A stretch of 36,249 bases of DNA from Gelidibacter mesophilus DSM 14095 (GCF_000423005.1 NZ_AUHD01000020.1:1-36249); one strand, 5' to 3'; positions 24,369 to 32,913 are shown, numbered from the stretch's first letter. A program made the numbers and translations. The notes: generated from the letters alone by a model not told the origin.

Positions 24369-27300
24369 TTGAAACCTACCAAATTACTATTTAATTTGAT
24401 CAATTCTAAGCCCCAAACTACAGAATTTTCACTAGTTGATTCTGCAATTTTCGATTTATACAATTCAACCATTTTTGATGGTGTTTGGTATTCCAAAAAA
24501 TCACAGCCTCGAAAAATTATCATTAGTAAAAACTTCAAAGTGTTGTTGGGCTACACTCCCGAACATGAAGTTTATTGGGATACAATCCTTCATCCAGACG
24601 ACAGAAGTAAATTTATAAAACATTTATCTGCTTATAACGATAAGGGCGAAATCGGGATTCATGACGATTTAAGAATGATTCATAAATCTGGAGAAATTCT
24701 ATGGATGCAATGTCAGTTTTATTCCAAATCTAATCTTGAACAAAAACATCAATTTATTTTTGTTGCATTTAAGGATATCTCTATAAAAAAGAATGCAGAA
24801 TTAGAGTTACTGGATCGTCATAAGAGTACCCATGAAATTTTATCTCACAGCTCAATAGGCACATGGCAAAGGAATTTAATTACCGGAAAGTCAGTTTGCG
24901 ATGAGAGTTTGGCTCATATCATTGGTTATTCAGTTGAGGAACTTAATAGGTTCACTGTTGATGATTGGCATAGTCTTACACATCCTGACGATGTTAAAAA
25001 GTCACGACAATTCATAGAAGAACATATCGCGACTAAATCACCATGTTTTAATGGTGAAGGTAGGATGAAGCATAGAAACGGGAATTGGATTTGGGTTGCA
25101 ACCATAGGAAAAGTTAGTCATTATACTAGAAATAATGAACCTCAGACCCTAGAAGGTATTCTTTACGAAATTACCGATACCAAAAACAGCGAACTACAAT
25201 TACAAAAATATAAAGACCTTCTTGAAGAAGTCAACAAAGTTGCAGAAATTGGTGTTTGGGAAATTCATTTAGATAGCAACAAAGTTTACTGGAGTGCAGA
25301 AATTAAAAAAATGTTGGGTGTTTCTTCAGATTTCGAGCCATCAATTGAAGAGGCCGTGAGCTATTTTAGAGAGGGAGAAAGTCGCGAAAAAATCATTGAA
25401 TCAGTTCAAAATGCTATTGAAAAGGGACAAAATTACGATATAGAAGTAGAAGCAGTTCTCAAAAACAATAAATATATTTGGACCAGAGCCATTGGAGTTT
25501 CAGAATATTATGAAGGAAAATGCACGCGTTTATTTGGATTTTTACAAAACATTCATTGCAAAACAATAGCATCTAAAAAACTTGCATTTAAGGAAGAACT
25601 TTTTCATAGTACTTTCTCACATGCACCAGTGGGTATGGCCATCATAGATGTTAAAGGAAATATCATACAGGTCAATAAAAATTTATATGAAATTCTTGGA
25701 TACTCTAAAAAGGAGCTTTTAAATAGCAATTTTAATCGCTTTTCACATTTTGAGGACAAAAGTATATCAAATAGTTATATTAGAGAGGTTTTAGACGGTA
25801 AACGCGAAAGCTTTAAAGTGGACAAGCGCTATATTCATAAGAAGGGCTCCATTATTTGGACCCAGATATCCGTTTCTGCCGTTAAAAACGAAAGTGGTGA
25901 AATCATCCACTTTGTCGTCCAAATACAAGACATTACAGATCGTAAAAAAAATGAACTGCTATTAACCAATTATCAGGATTTATTGGAGCGTTCCAATTAT
26001 GTGGCCAAAATTGGTTCATGGGAAATTAACATTCACGATCATACTGTCACATGGAGTCCGTCTTTGCGTAAAATCTTGAAAACTCGGGACAATCTCGTTC
26101 CTAATTTTAACGATTCTATAGAATATTTCGCTGGAAACACACCACAAAAGGATGTTTTAAAATCTGTCTTTAATAAAGCTTTAAAGGAAGGCGCAAATTT
26201 TGATATCGAGATTCTCGTTTACCCTGACGGTAGAAAAAAACAGAAATGGATAAGAATGATAGGCGTTTCTGAGTTCTCAGATGGTCAGTGCAAACGCTTA
26301 TATGGTCTTATCCAGGATATTGATGACATAAAAAAAGTGCAGCTAGCTCTTGCGGCTAAAGAAGAGCAATGGCGAACCACTTTTAACCATGCCAAGGCAG
26401 GAATGGCATTGATTAATTTTGAGGGGATGGCCGATAGTGTCAATCAAAGTTTATGTGATCTGTTTGGTTACAGTATGAAGGAAATGGAACATATAAATAT
26501 CAAAAGTATCTCATTAAGCGAAGATCTAGAACTTCATATTAATTTAATGGAGAATTTGATAAACGGAAAAGCGCAAAATTTTAACGACGATTTACGATTC
26601 TTACATAAAAATGGCCATACTATTTGGGCTAATGTTTCGGTTTCAGCCGTTAAAAATGATTATGGGAAGTTCACGCATATGGTGGCGCAATTGGTCGATA
26701 TCACGGAATCAAAGACCAACCAAATCCTTTTAAATAAATATAAAGATAGTTTAGAACGCTCAAATACAATTGCAAAGATTGGATCATGGGAGTTGGATCC
26801 AGAAACGAAACACTGTTATTGGAGCGTCAATCTAGGTCGATTACTAGGAAGTAGAGATACCACCTCACTTTCTTTCAGTTATTCAATAATGAACTATGTG
26901 CCTAAAAAAAATCAAGAATATCTTACCGCCTTTATTGAAGATGCTCTTTTAAATGGCACTAACTTCGATTTAGAAATTCAATTAAAAACCGAAACAGGGT
27001 TGAGATGGATGCGTATCATAGGGATTTCTGAATTTGAAAATGGCTCATGCAAATTGTTACATGGATTGGTTCAGGATATTCACGAATTCAAAACGGCGCA
27101 GCTAGAGATTCTACTTAGGGAAGAGGAATTTAGACAAACCTTTTGGCATGCACCAATTGGGATGGGGATGATGGATTTAACCGGGAAGGTCGTAAAGGTC
27201 AACCCGAGTATGTGCGAAACATTTGGGTATACGGAGCAAGAATTAATACATATTGAAAAAAATGTTATTTCACATCCGGATGATATTGAAGCCACAAAAA

Positions 27301-28175
27301 CTTTCATACAACAAATTTTGTCTGGTGAGCGAGAAAGTTTTCAGCAAGAAAAGCGTTATTTTCACAAAAACAAAAGTCTAATTTGGGCAATTTTATCCAT
27401 ATCAGCTGTAAAAAATGACCTTGGAGAAACCACGCATTTTGTCACGCAAGTCAACGATATTACGGATAAAAAACTTATGACCGAAAGTCTAAAAGAACAT
27501 AATAATAGACTTCAAAATTATGCGCATATTGTGTCGCACAATCTCCGATCTCATACCGGAAACTTGGCCATGCTATTAGAATTAAGTGAAATAAACAATA
27601 AAAAAGGTTGCGATAATGATTTATTTGAGCACATTAAGTCAGCATCAAATAACATGAACGAAACGGTGCAGCACTTAAGTGAGATTGTAGAAATCCACAA
27701 CCTTCTGAAAGAAACTCTTGTGCCACACAATTTGAGAAAACGGGTTGATAAATCAATTGCAAGTGTCAGAGCTACATTAAATGAAATTAATGGCGAAGTG
27801 ACTTTTAATGTTGATGAAGATTATCTGGTCTATGCCGTTTCGTCCTATATGGACAGTATTTTGCACAATCTGATTACCAACGCCATAAAATACAAATCAC
27901 CCTACCGACTTTTAAAGATTAAGATGAAGGCCGGAAGAAAAAATGGAATGACATTTTTAAGTATTGCTGACAATGGTCTGGGAATTGATCTGGAGAAACA
28001 TGGCTCAAAGATTTTTGGTATGTACAAGACCTTCCATGAGCACAAAAAAGCTAAAGGTATTGGTTTGTTTATCAGTAAAAATCAAATAGAAGCCATGGGA
28101 GGCAGCATTGAAGTTGAAAGCAAACCGAATATTGGCAGTACCTTCACTATATATTTTAAGGATGAAGAAAATTAA
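24369..28175 (+). CDS. Sensor histidine kinase with eight PAS domains
   Basis: A 1268-residue soluble sensor kinase with no membrane helix. PAS/PAC units start near residues 28, 147, 281, 408, 535, 664, 791 and 917. A dimerisation helix carries the phosphoacceptor H1057 (IVSHNLRSH). The ATPase domain has N1167/N1171 (N-box), DNGLGI at 1201 and GIGLFI at 1230. The PAS units from 281 alternate two types, one with a KIGSWE-like start and one with a HAPxGM-like start, as three copies of a pair about 255 residues long. The start is TTG, because an in-frame TAG lies at 24342-24344 and the next ATG falls within PAS1. The last 14 bases overlap the response regulator gene. Confidence 0.88.
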   Translation: MKPTKLLFNLINSKPQTTEFSLVDSAIFDLYNSTIFDGVWYSKKSQPRKIIISKNFKVLLGYTPEHEVYWDTILHPDDRSKFIKHLSAYNDKGEIGIHDDLRMIHKSGEILWMQCQFYSKSNLEQKHQFIFVAFKDISIKKNAELELLDRHKSTHEILSHSSIGTWQRNLITGKSVCDESLAHIIGYSVEELNRFTVDDWHSLTHPDDVKKSRQFIEEHIATKSPCFNGEGRMKHRNGNWIWVATIGKVSHYTRNNEPQTLEGILYEITDTKNSELQLQKYKDLLEEVNKVAEIGVWEIHLDSNKVYWSAEIKKMLGVSSDFEPSIEEAVSYFREGESREKIIESVQNAIEKGQNYDIEVEAVLKNNKYIWTRAIGVSEYYEGKCTRLFGFLQNIHCKTIASKKLAFKEELFHSTFSHAPVGMAIIDVKGNIIQVNKNLYEILGYSKKELLNSNFNRFSHFEDKSISNSYIREVLDGKRESFKVDKRYIHKKGSIIWTQISVSAVKNESGEIIHFVVQIQDITDRKKNELLLTNYQDLLERSNYVAKIGSWEINIHDHTVTWSPSLRKILKTRDNLVPNFNDSIEYFAGNTPQKDVLKSVFNKALKEGANFDIEILVYPDGRKKQKWIRMIGVSEFSDGQCKRLYGLIQDIDDIKKVQLALAAKEEQWRTTFNHAKAGMALINFEGMADSVNQSLCDLFGYSMKEMEHINIKSISLSEDLELHINLMENLINGKAQNFNDDLRFLHKNGHTIWANVSVSAVKNDYGKFTHMVAQLVDITESKTNQILLNKYKDSLERSNTIAKIGSWELDPETKHCYWSVNLGRLLGSRDTTSLSFSYSIMNYVPKKNQEYLTAFIEDALLNGTNFDLEIQLKTETGLRWMRIIGISEFENGSCKLLHGLVQDIHEFKTAQLEILLREEEFRQTFWHAPIGMGMMDLTGKVVKVNPSMCETFGYTEQELIHIEKNVISHPDDIEATKTFIQQILSGERESFQQEKRYFHKNKSLIWAILSISAVKNDLGETTHFVTQVNDITDKKLMTESLKEHNNRLQNYAHIVSHNLRSHTGNLAMLLELSEINNKKGCDNDLFEHIKSASNNMNETVQHLSEIVEIHNLLKETLVPHNLRKRVDKSIASVRATLNEINGEVTFNVDEDYLVYAVSSYMDSILHNLITNAIKYKSPYRLLKIKMKAGRKNGMTFLSIADNGLGIDLEKHGSKIFGMYKTFHEHKKAKGIGLFISKNQIEAMGGSIEVESKPNIGSTFTIYFKDEEN
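25209..27488 (+). repeat. Three diverged tandem copies of a two-PAS unit inside the kinase gene
   Basis: Units begin at 25209, 25971 and 26739 (residues 281, 535 and 791), 762 and 768 bases apart. Each starts Y(K/Q)D(L/S)LE..N..AKIGSWE or close to it, passes through (T/F)RLFGF or KRLYGL, and then a second PAS ending SAVKN(D/E).G and DIT. Protein identity is moderate, so the duplication is old or selected to diverge. The third unit's end is approximate. Confidence 0.75.
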
Positions 28176-28560
28176 TACAATTTGCATTATAGACGATGAT
28201 CCCATTTTTAGATTTGGAACAAAAAAAATGATGGAAACCGTTCAGGCTTCGCTGAATTTTTTGGTCTATAAAAATGGAAAAGATGCCTTTGATAATTTAT
28301 TGCCAAATTTAAAGTTAAACACCAACCTGCCTGATGTTATTTTGTTGGACCTCAATATGCCAATCATGGATGGATGGCAATTTTTGGATGAATTTCTAAA
28401 AGTTCCTGATTCAGAAAAAATTCCAATATATATAGTCAGCTCATCAGTAGATAGTCGGGATATTGAAAGAGCAAAAACTTATAAAATGGTCGGACAATAT
28501 ATAATTAAGCCATTTTCTATCTCCAAAGTTGAAGAGCTTTTGGAAGGGTTAAAAAAATAG
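28162..28560 (+). CDS. Single-domain response regulator, partner of the PAS kinase
   Basis: A 132-residue CheY-like receiver with no output domain. The acidic pocket is IDDDP (D11-D13), the phosphoacceptor is D63 in LLDLNMPIMDG, the switch Ser is in IVSSSVD (about 92-98), and the conserved K116 is in YIIKPFS. I chose the ATG at 28162, preceded by a purine-rich AAGG; an upstream in-frame ATG at 28108 would add 18 residues that are not receiver-like. The ATG overlaps the kinase 3' end by 14 bases, so the pair is translationally coupled and surely cognate. Output must pass to another protein. Confidence 0.9.
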   Translation: MKKINTICIIDDDPIFRFGTKKMMETVQASLNFLVYKNGKDAFDNLLPNLKLNTNLPDVILLDLNMPIMDGWQFLDEFLKVPDSEKIPIYIVSSSVDSRDIERAKTYKMVGQYIIKPFSISKVEELLEGLKK

Positions 28561-28671
28561 AAATTCATTCCCAACCTCCTATTGTCATTCATCCAATAAA
28601 AAATATATTTCGTTTCTTCAGATTTCATTTATATATTAAATTTTGAGCATTTTTAAATCAAATTAGATTAT

Positions 28672-28717
28672 TTTTGTTTAACATAAGCTCTGTTTTGTTA
28701 AACATTTCGTATCTTCA
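28672..28717 (+). promoter_or_regulatory. Shared operator/promoter element, copy 2 (before the SDR-DUF2867 gene)
   Basis: TTTTGTTTAA (28672-28681), 14 bases, TGTTAAACAT (28696-28705), TTCG, then TATCTTCA (28710-28717). Both 10-base blocks, the 14-base gap, the G before the -7 element and TATCTT are identical to copy 1 at 22153. Here the inverted repeat is perfect over 9 bp (TGTTTAACA at 28675-28683, TGTTAAACA at 28696-28704). The -7 element lies 18 bases before the TTG start. Confidence 0.7.
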
Positions 28718-28735
28718 ATTTAAAATAATCTACAC

Positions 28736-30163
28736 TTGAAAATTCTCGTTACAGGTTCTACCGGCTATATAGGAAAAAGACTGATTCCTATATTGATCAA
28801 TGAAGGTCATGATGTGATATGTGCTTTGCGTGATAAATATAGGGTTGACAAAACCTATCTTGAAGATGAGCATATTTCTGTTGTTGAAGCTGATTTTCTA
28901 AAACCAGAAACGCTTCAAAATATTCCAAAAGAGATTGACGTTGCCTATTATTTGATACATTCCATGTCCAATACCTCAAAGGATTTTGAACAATTGGAAG
29001 CCAAATGTGCCGATAATTTTAGAACGTACTTTCAAACCACAAACGTAAAACAAGTCATATATTTGAGTGGCATCACCAATGATGCCTATCTGTCCAAACA
29101 TCTGCAATCCCGAAAGAATGTCGAAGAGTTATTGGAATCAGAGCACTATGGCTTAACCATTTTTAAGGCAGGAATTATTGTGGGTTCTGGAAGCTCTTCC
29201 TTCGAAATTATTCGTGACTTGGTCGAGAAATTGCCAGTGATGATTGCCCCTAAATGGCTGAACACCAAAACCCAACCTTTAGCAGTCAGGGATGTACTTT
29301 CGTTTTTATCAAAAGCGAAAGGCCGAGAAGAAGTCTACAATAAAAGCTATGACGTTTTTGGTCCTGAAGTTTTAACGTATAAGCAGATGCTGCTCCAGTT
29401 TGCGGACATTCGAGAATTAAAACGTTATATCTTGACTGTGCCAGTTATGACTCCAAAACTGTCCTCTTATTGGCTTTATTTTGTGACCTCCACATCTTAT
29501 AAGCTCGCTACTTCCCTAGTGGAAAGTATGGGCGTTGAGATTATAGGGAATAAAAGTAATATTAACGAACTGCTCGATGTGCATCCCATTAGTTATAGAG
29601 CGGCTGTAGGGTTGGCTTTCGAAAAAATTGAACAAAACAGTATCATTTCAAGCTGGAAAGATTCGATGGTAAGCAGCGGACGTCTAAAAAACAGTTTTCA
29701 TAAATATATAAATGTCCCTACATACGGCTGCTTTACGGATTACAAAGAGCGTAAAGTTGAAGATATGGATCGCACCATCAACCGGATTTGGTCTATTGGC
29801 GGATCAACAGGTTGGTATTATGGCACTTATTTATGGAAGATACGAGGGTATCTGGATAAGCTTTTTGGAGGTATTGGTCTACGACGCGGCAGAACCCATG
29901 TTTCCGAAATTAATGCCGGCGATGCTTTGGATTTTTGGCGGGTAATCTTTAGTGATAAAAAAGAACGAAAGCTATTGTTATATGCAGAAATGAAACTTCC
30001 TGGCGAAGCATGGTTGGAATTTAAAATAGAAGATGGCCTGCTCAAACAAACCGCAACATTTAGACCACGTGGATTGGCGGGACGCTTGTATTGGTATAGC
30101 GTATTGCCGTTCCACTGGTTTATTTTTAATGGAATGATCAATAAGTTGGTGGAAGTGGAATAA
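28736..30163 (+). CDS. SDR/NAD(P)-binding protein with C-terminal DUF2867
   Basis: A 475-residue protein. The N-terminal atypical SDR domain starts KILVTGSTGYIGKRLIPIL (GxTGxIG at 7-13) and runs to about residue 230, with a VIYLSG segment near 107 but no obvious Tyr-Lys pair. The DUF2867 domain follows (about 315-475: IWSIGGSTGWYYG, then LRRGRTHVSEINAGDALDFW). The start is TTG, just after the shared element. Orthologues are often found near photolyases in Bacteroidota. The substrate is unknown; it may act on a lipid or quinone. Confidence 0.82.
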   Translation: MKILVTGSTGYIGKRLIPILINEGHDVICALRDKYRVDKTYLEDEHISVVEADFLKPETLQNIPKEIDVAYYLIHSMSNTSKDFEQLEAKCADNFRTYFQTTNVKQVIYLSGITNDAYLSKHLQSRKNVEELLESEHYGLTIFKAGIIVGSGSSSFEIIRDLVEKLPVMIAPKWLNTKTQPLAVRDVLSFLSKAKGREEVYNKSYDVFGPEVLTYKQMLLQFADIRELKRYILTVPVMTPKLSSYWLYFVTSTSYKLATSLVESMGVEIIGNKSNINELLDVHPISYRAAVGLAFEKIEQNSIISSWKDSMVSSGRLKNSFHKYINVPTYGCFTDYKERKVEDMDRTINRIWSIGGSTGWYYGTYLWKIRGYLDKLFGGIGLRRGRTHVSEINAGDALDFWRVIFSDKKERKLLLYAEMKLPGEAWLEFKIEDGLLKQTATFRPRGLAGRLYWYSVLPFHWFIFNGMINKLVEVE

Positions 30164-30492
30164 ATTGCGCATCTGCAGCCCTGAAAAAATCTGATTTTTG
30201 TGAAGTGCACCACATATTAAAGATTGTCGATTCATGCTTCAAACTATTTAAGCGCACTTATGACCGGGACCCATGAACCCAATTGTCACATTCTATTTTG
30301 AACATTGAACGGTGGAGTTAGTTTCCCCAATTCTACATTCGGAATCTATAAAACAAGAATGATTGTCCTTGGTTATCCATCCTGTAAGTCCTATTGACGA
30401 TTTTAATCATAATATTGATTTTTTCAAAAAGCAGATCCCAAAATTAAGGAATTCACAAATCAAATTTCTAAATCATCTTTTCCTTAAGAAAA
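30164..30492. other. Non-coding stretch after the SDR-DUF2867 gene
   Basis: About 330 bases without a gene I can support; the whole gap to the next gene is 411 bases. AAAAATCTGATTTTT (30185-30199) is nearly palindromic but lacks a proper loop. A 51-codon open frame (30369-30524) has no recognisable family and runs through the repeat at 30493, so I take it as chance. Confidence 0.5.
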
Positions 30493-30570
30493 AAACAAAC
30501 ATAGATATGTTAATGTTTGTTTAATGTTTTGGGTAAAAATATAAACATTTGTTTAGATTACCTATATTTA
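30493..30570 (+). promoter_or_regulatory. Cluster of TGTTT/AAACA half-sites before the unknown gene, weak third copy of the shared element
   Basis: AAACAAACAT (30493-30502), 10 bases, ATGTTTGTTT (30513-30522) is a perfect 10-bp inverted repeat. Overlapping it, GTTTGTTTAA (30515-30524), 14 bases, ATATAAACAT (30539-30548) repeats the layout of the shared element, with 9 of 10 and 7 of 10 bases matching. A further TTTGTTTAG follows, and the -7 element TATATTTA is at 30563-30570. Unlike copies 1 and 2, the gap to the -7 element is 14 rather than 4 bases. Confidence 0.45.
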
Positions 30571-30574
30571 TACC

Positions 30575-31000
30575 ATGATTTTGGACACCACATATACCAA
30601 TAAAAAGCACGATAAACTTATTAATGATTTAGTGGGAAAATCCTATAGTTTGATTCAAACCATAAAAATGAAAGGGATTGGTTCTAAACGGATGATCATT
30701 GATGCGGTCAGTCCCAATTTAGAACACTATCTGAACACTGTTTCTGCAGTCAATTACGCCAATTTAGAATTACGACCTTCGGGGTTGCTGATTAGAATTA
30801 ATAAGGGGTTACAAACGTTTACATGGCCTATTCCATTTTATCAATTAGTGATTTACAAGAATGATGGCAGTAGTATCCATGCACAAGGCCTTTTTATTCA
30901 CTTTAGAAGAAATACGACCTTCAAAGAAAACAAAGCGTTTTTTGCCAAGCTTCTGGACGAAAAAATCAAATATGATGCCCAATATAATTTTCAACCATGA
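30575..31000 (+). CDS. Protein of unknown function, 141 residues
   Basis: A soluble alpha/beta protein without signal peptide or membrane helix, and no motif I recognise. Two mixed segments are visible: an N-terminal helical part (HDKLINDLVGKSYSLIQTI) and a beta-rich middle (LELRPSGLLIRINKGLQTFTWPIPFYQLVIYK) suggestive of a PH-like barrel, ending in a helix (ENKAFFAKLLDEKIKY). The ATG is 4 bases after a -7-like TATATTTA, so the transcript may be leaderless. It sits between the SDR-DUF2867 gene and folE, with a rich set of repeats upstream. The role is unknown; the stress or light link is context only. Confidence 0.75.
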   Translation: MILDTTYTNKKHDKLINDLVGKSYSLIQTIKMKGIGSKRMIIDAVSPNLEHYLNTVSAVNYANLELRPSGLLIRINKGLQTFTWPIPFYQLVIYKNDGSSIHAQGLFIHFRRNTTFKENKAFFAKLLDEKIKYDAQYNFQP

Positions 31001-31172
31001 TGTTCACTGACCATAAATTGATAGGATCATAGAAATAAGAACGGGCCACAGAACATCAAAAGTTAAGAACAACTCAAAGCGTTCTGTATAAAGGTTCTAG
31101 ACAAAAACAGATAACACACATCACGCTATCAAAGTGTTAATGTCATTTTAAGGATTAAGTTAAAAGAATTAA

Positions 31173-31871
31173 ATGTTTAAAGAAAAACAAATAAAATCAG
31201 CCCCAACTGAACACCATGAAAAAGGACTCAGTGCAATTGAACTTGGAGAAGACCATTTCTTTTCCGGATTGGAAACACCTTTAAAATCGGATGCTTTTGT
31301 ATTAACTGACCAAGAAAAGAAGCTTCGCATTGCTGGTTTATTTGAAGAAATAATGGATGTCATGGGTTTAGATTTAGCTGATGATTCATTGAAAGGCACT
31401 CCAGAGCGTGTCGCAAAAATGTATATTGAGGAGAATTTTTCCGGTTTGAATCCTGCTAATAAACCAAAAATCACTTTGTTTGATAATAAATATCAATACA
31501 ATCAGATGTTGGTTGAAAAAAACATGACACTTTACTCAAATTGTGAACATCATTTTGTTCCCATCATTGGAAAAGCCCATGTGGCCTATATCTCATCCGG
31601 CAAGGTGATAGGGTTATCAAAATTAAATAGAATTGTGCAGTATTACGCCAATCGTCCGCAGGTTCAGGAACGATTGACCAACCAAATTGCAGAAGAATTA
31701 AAACATATTTTACAAACAGAAGATGTGGCCGTAATTATTGATGCCAAGCATTTATGCGTTTCCTCTCGAGGAATTAAAGATGAATGCTCTGCAACGGTTA
31801 CCTCCTATTACGGTGGAAAATTTGGCACACCAGAGAAAATAGCCGAGTTACAAAATTATTTAAAAGATTAA
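31173..31871 (+). CDS. folE: GTP cyclohydrolase I
   Basis: A 232-residue enzyme converting GTP to 7,8-dihydroneopterin triphosphate, the first step of folate and pterin synthesis. The zinc ligands are C124 and H127 in SNCEHHFVP and C195 in KHLCVSSRG; GLSKLNRIVQYYANRPQVQERL (147-168) is the conserved core. Residues 1-45 form an extension beyond the usual domain and look unstructured. Its position in a photolyase group suggests extra pterin or folate supply, possibly for a methenyl-tetrahydrofolate antenna; that is inference. A second folE elsewhere in the genome would support this. It is 5 bases from the next gene, so they are co-transcribed. Confidence 0.94.
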   Translation: MFKEKQIKSAPTEHHEKGLSAIELGEDHFFSGLETPLKSDAFVLTDQEKKLRIAGLFEEIMDVMGLDLADDSLKGTPERVAKMYIEENFSGLNPANKPKITLFDNKYQYNQMLVEKNMTLYSNCEHHFVPIIGKAHVAYISSGKVIGLSKLNRIVQYYANRPQVQERLTNQIAEELKHILQTEDVAVIIDAKHLCVSSRGIKDECSATVTSYYGGKFGTPEKIAELQNYLKD

Positions 31872-31875
31872 GATT

Positions 31876-32100
31876 ATGGATATTATTAATGAAGCTCTCG
31901 AATTTGAACAACAAAAATTAAGGTCACTTTCTACAAGTGATAGAATTGAAATTTCAAGAAAGGCGAAATCATTGATTTTGGGCTTAAATGAAATTTATAA
32001 ACGCAAAAAAGACGAACAAATCATGGACATCATGAAGCGTTTGACTGTCATAAAAAGGAAGGTAGAAAAACGACTTAATGGCAAACCATTGGTGGCTTAA
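31876..32100 (+). CDS. Small helical protein of unknown function, 74 residues
   Basis: A charged, all-helical protein (17 or so Lys/Arg residues; EFEQQKLRSLSTSDRIEI, then KDEQIMDIMKRLTVIKRKV). It has no Cys and no membrane helix, and no known domain is recognised. It begins 4 bases after the folE stop, so it is almost certainly translated from the folE message. It could be an adaptor or a nucleic-acid-associated protein, but nothing in the sequence shows that. Confidence 0.75.
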   Translation: MDIINEALEFEQQKLRSLSTSDRIEISRKAKSLILGLNEIYKRKKDEQIMDIMKRLTVIKRKVEKRLNGKPLVA

Positions 32101-32142
32101 GCGAAAAATATAATGAATTTGGATTGTACGTTATCATGTGTT

Positions 32143-32156
32143 GCAGCCTAGGCTGC
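32143..32156. other. Perfect 14-bp GC-rich palindrome
   Basis: GCAGCCTAGGCTGC has no spacer and stands out in AT-rich DNA, 43 bases after the folE operon and 75 bases before the frameshifted SDR gene. It could be a dimer-binding operator or a fragment of a hairpin. No T-run follows, so a terminator is unlikely. Confidence 0.5.
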
Positions 32157-32230
32157 GTTCATTAGTATTGCCTTAACTCATTTTCTTTTAAAGGTGGAAA
32201 CACAGAACACTATTTTTTAACATCAAGAAA

Positions 32231-32913
32231 ATGAAAACTATAATTATTGTTGGAGGAAGTAAGGGCATTGGCAAAGCCATTGCTCTTACATTACTTCCTA
32301 ACCACTCGGTTATCAATATCAGCAGAACACCTCCTGAATACGCACACGATAATCTTACACATTATTCCTGTGATATTTTAGCAGATGCATTACCGACGAT
32401 TGAAAAAGCAGACGGACTTGTCTATTGTCCTGGAAGCTTCAATTTAAAACCTATTTCCAGATTAAGTTTGGACGATTTTAGAGCCGATTTCGAATCAACG
32501 TCATCGGTGCCGTTAAAAGCATTCAAACTTACTTGGACGTTCTAAAAAAAGGACATCAACCTGCCATCCTTTTATTTAGTACAGTAGCTACAAAGTTAGG
32601 AATGCCTTTCCACGCCAGTGTGGCAGCTTCAAAATCGGCAGTGGAAGGGCTGGTGAAATCGTTGGGTGCTGAAATGACAACCACCTTGCGTATCAATGCG
32701 ATAGCTCCTACCGTTACAGATACTGATCTCGCTTCTAAATTGCTTAGAAACGAAAAAATGATTGCCAGCATAACTGAGCGTCATCCTCTTAAAAAGTTTT
32801 TAAAACCAGAAGAAGTGGCGGATATGGCGGAATTCTTATTGTCTGAAAAATCAGCTTCCATTTCAGGACAGATCTTTAAATTGGACTATGGCCTTGTCAG
32901 CTTTAAAATGTAA
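32231..32913 (+). pseudogene. SDR-family oxidoreductase broken by a one-base frameshift
   Basis: The first frame (32231-32545) has the SDR start IIIVGGSKGIGKAIAL and stops at TAA after residue 104. The second frame (to 32913) has LLFSTVATKLGMPFHASVAA, SKSAVEGLVKSLGAE and the C-terminal SGQIFKLDYG. Adding one base after GAA at 32492-32494 gives EINVIGAVKSIQTYLDVLKK, which restores the expected NVIGA helix and joins both halves into about 227 residues. The deletion (or a sequencing error) is thus placed near 32494. The catalytic Tyr of YxxxK is Val here (VAASK), so even the intact protein would be atypical. It lies upstream of glutathione peroxidase (58 bases). Confidence 0.85.

Noticed and set aside
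29827-30213. A 128-codon minus-strand frame over the 3' end of the SDR-DUF2867 gene
   Set aside because: Mostly antisense to the conserved DUF2867 part; composition looks like a shadow frame, with no family match.
30369-30524. A 51-codon plus-strand frame in the gap after the SDR-DUF2867 gene
   Set aside because: Starts at TTG only, matches nothing known, and passes through the inverted repeat at 30493; probably chance.
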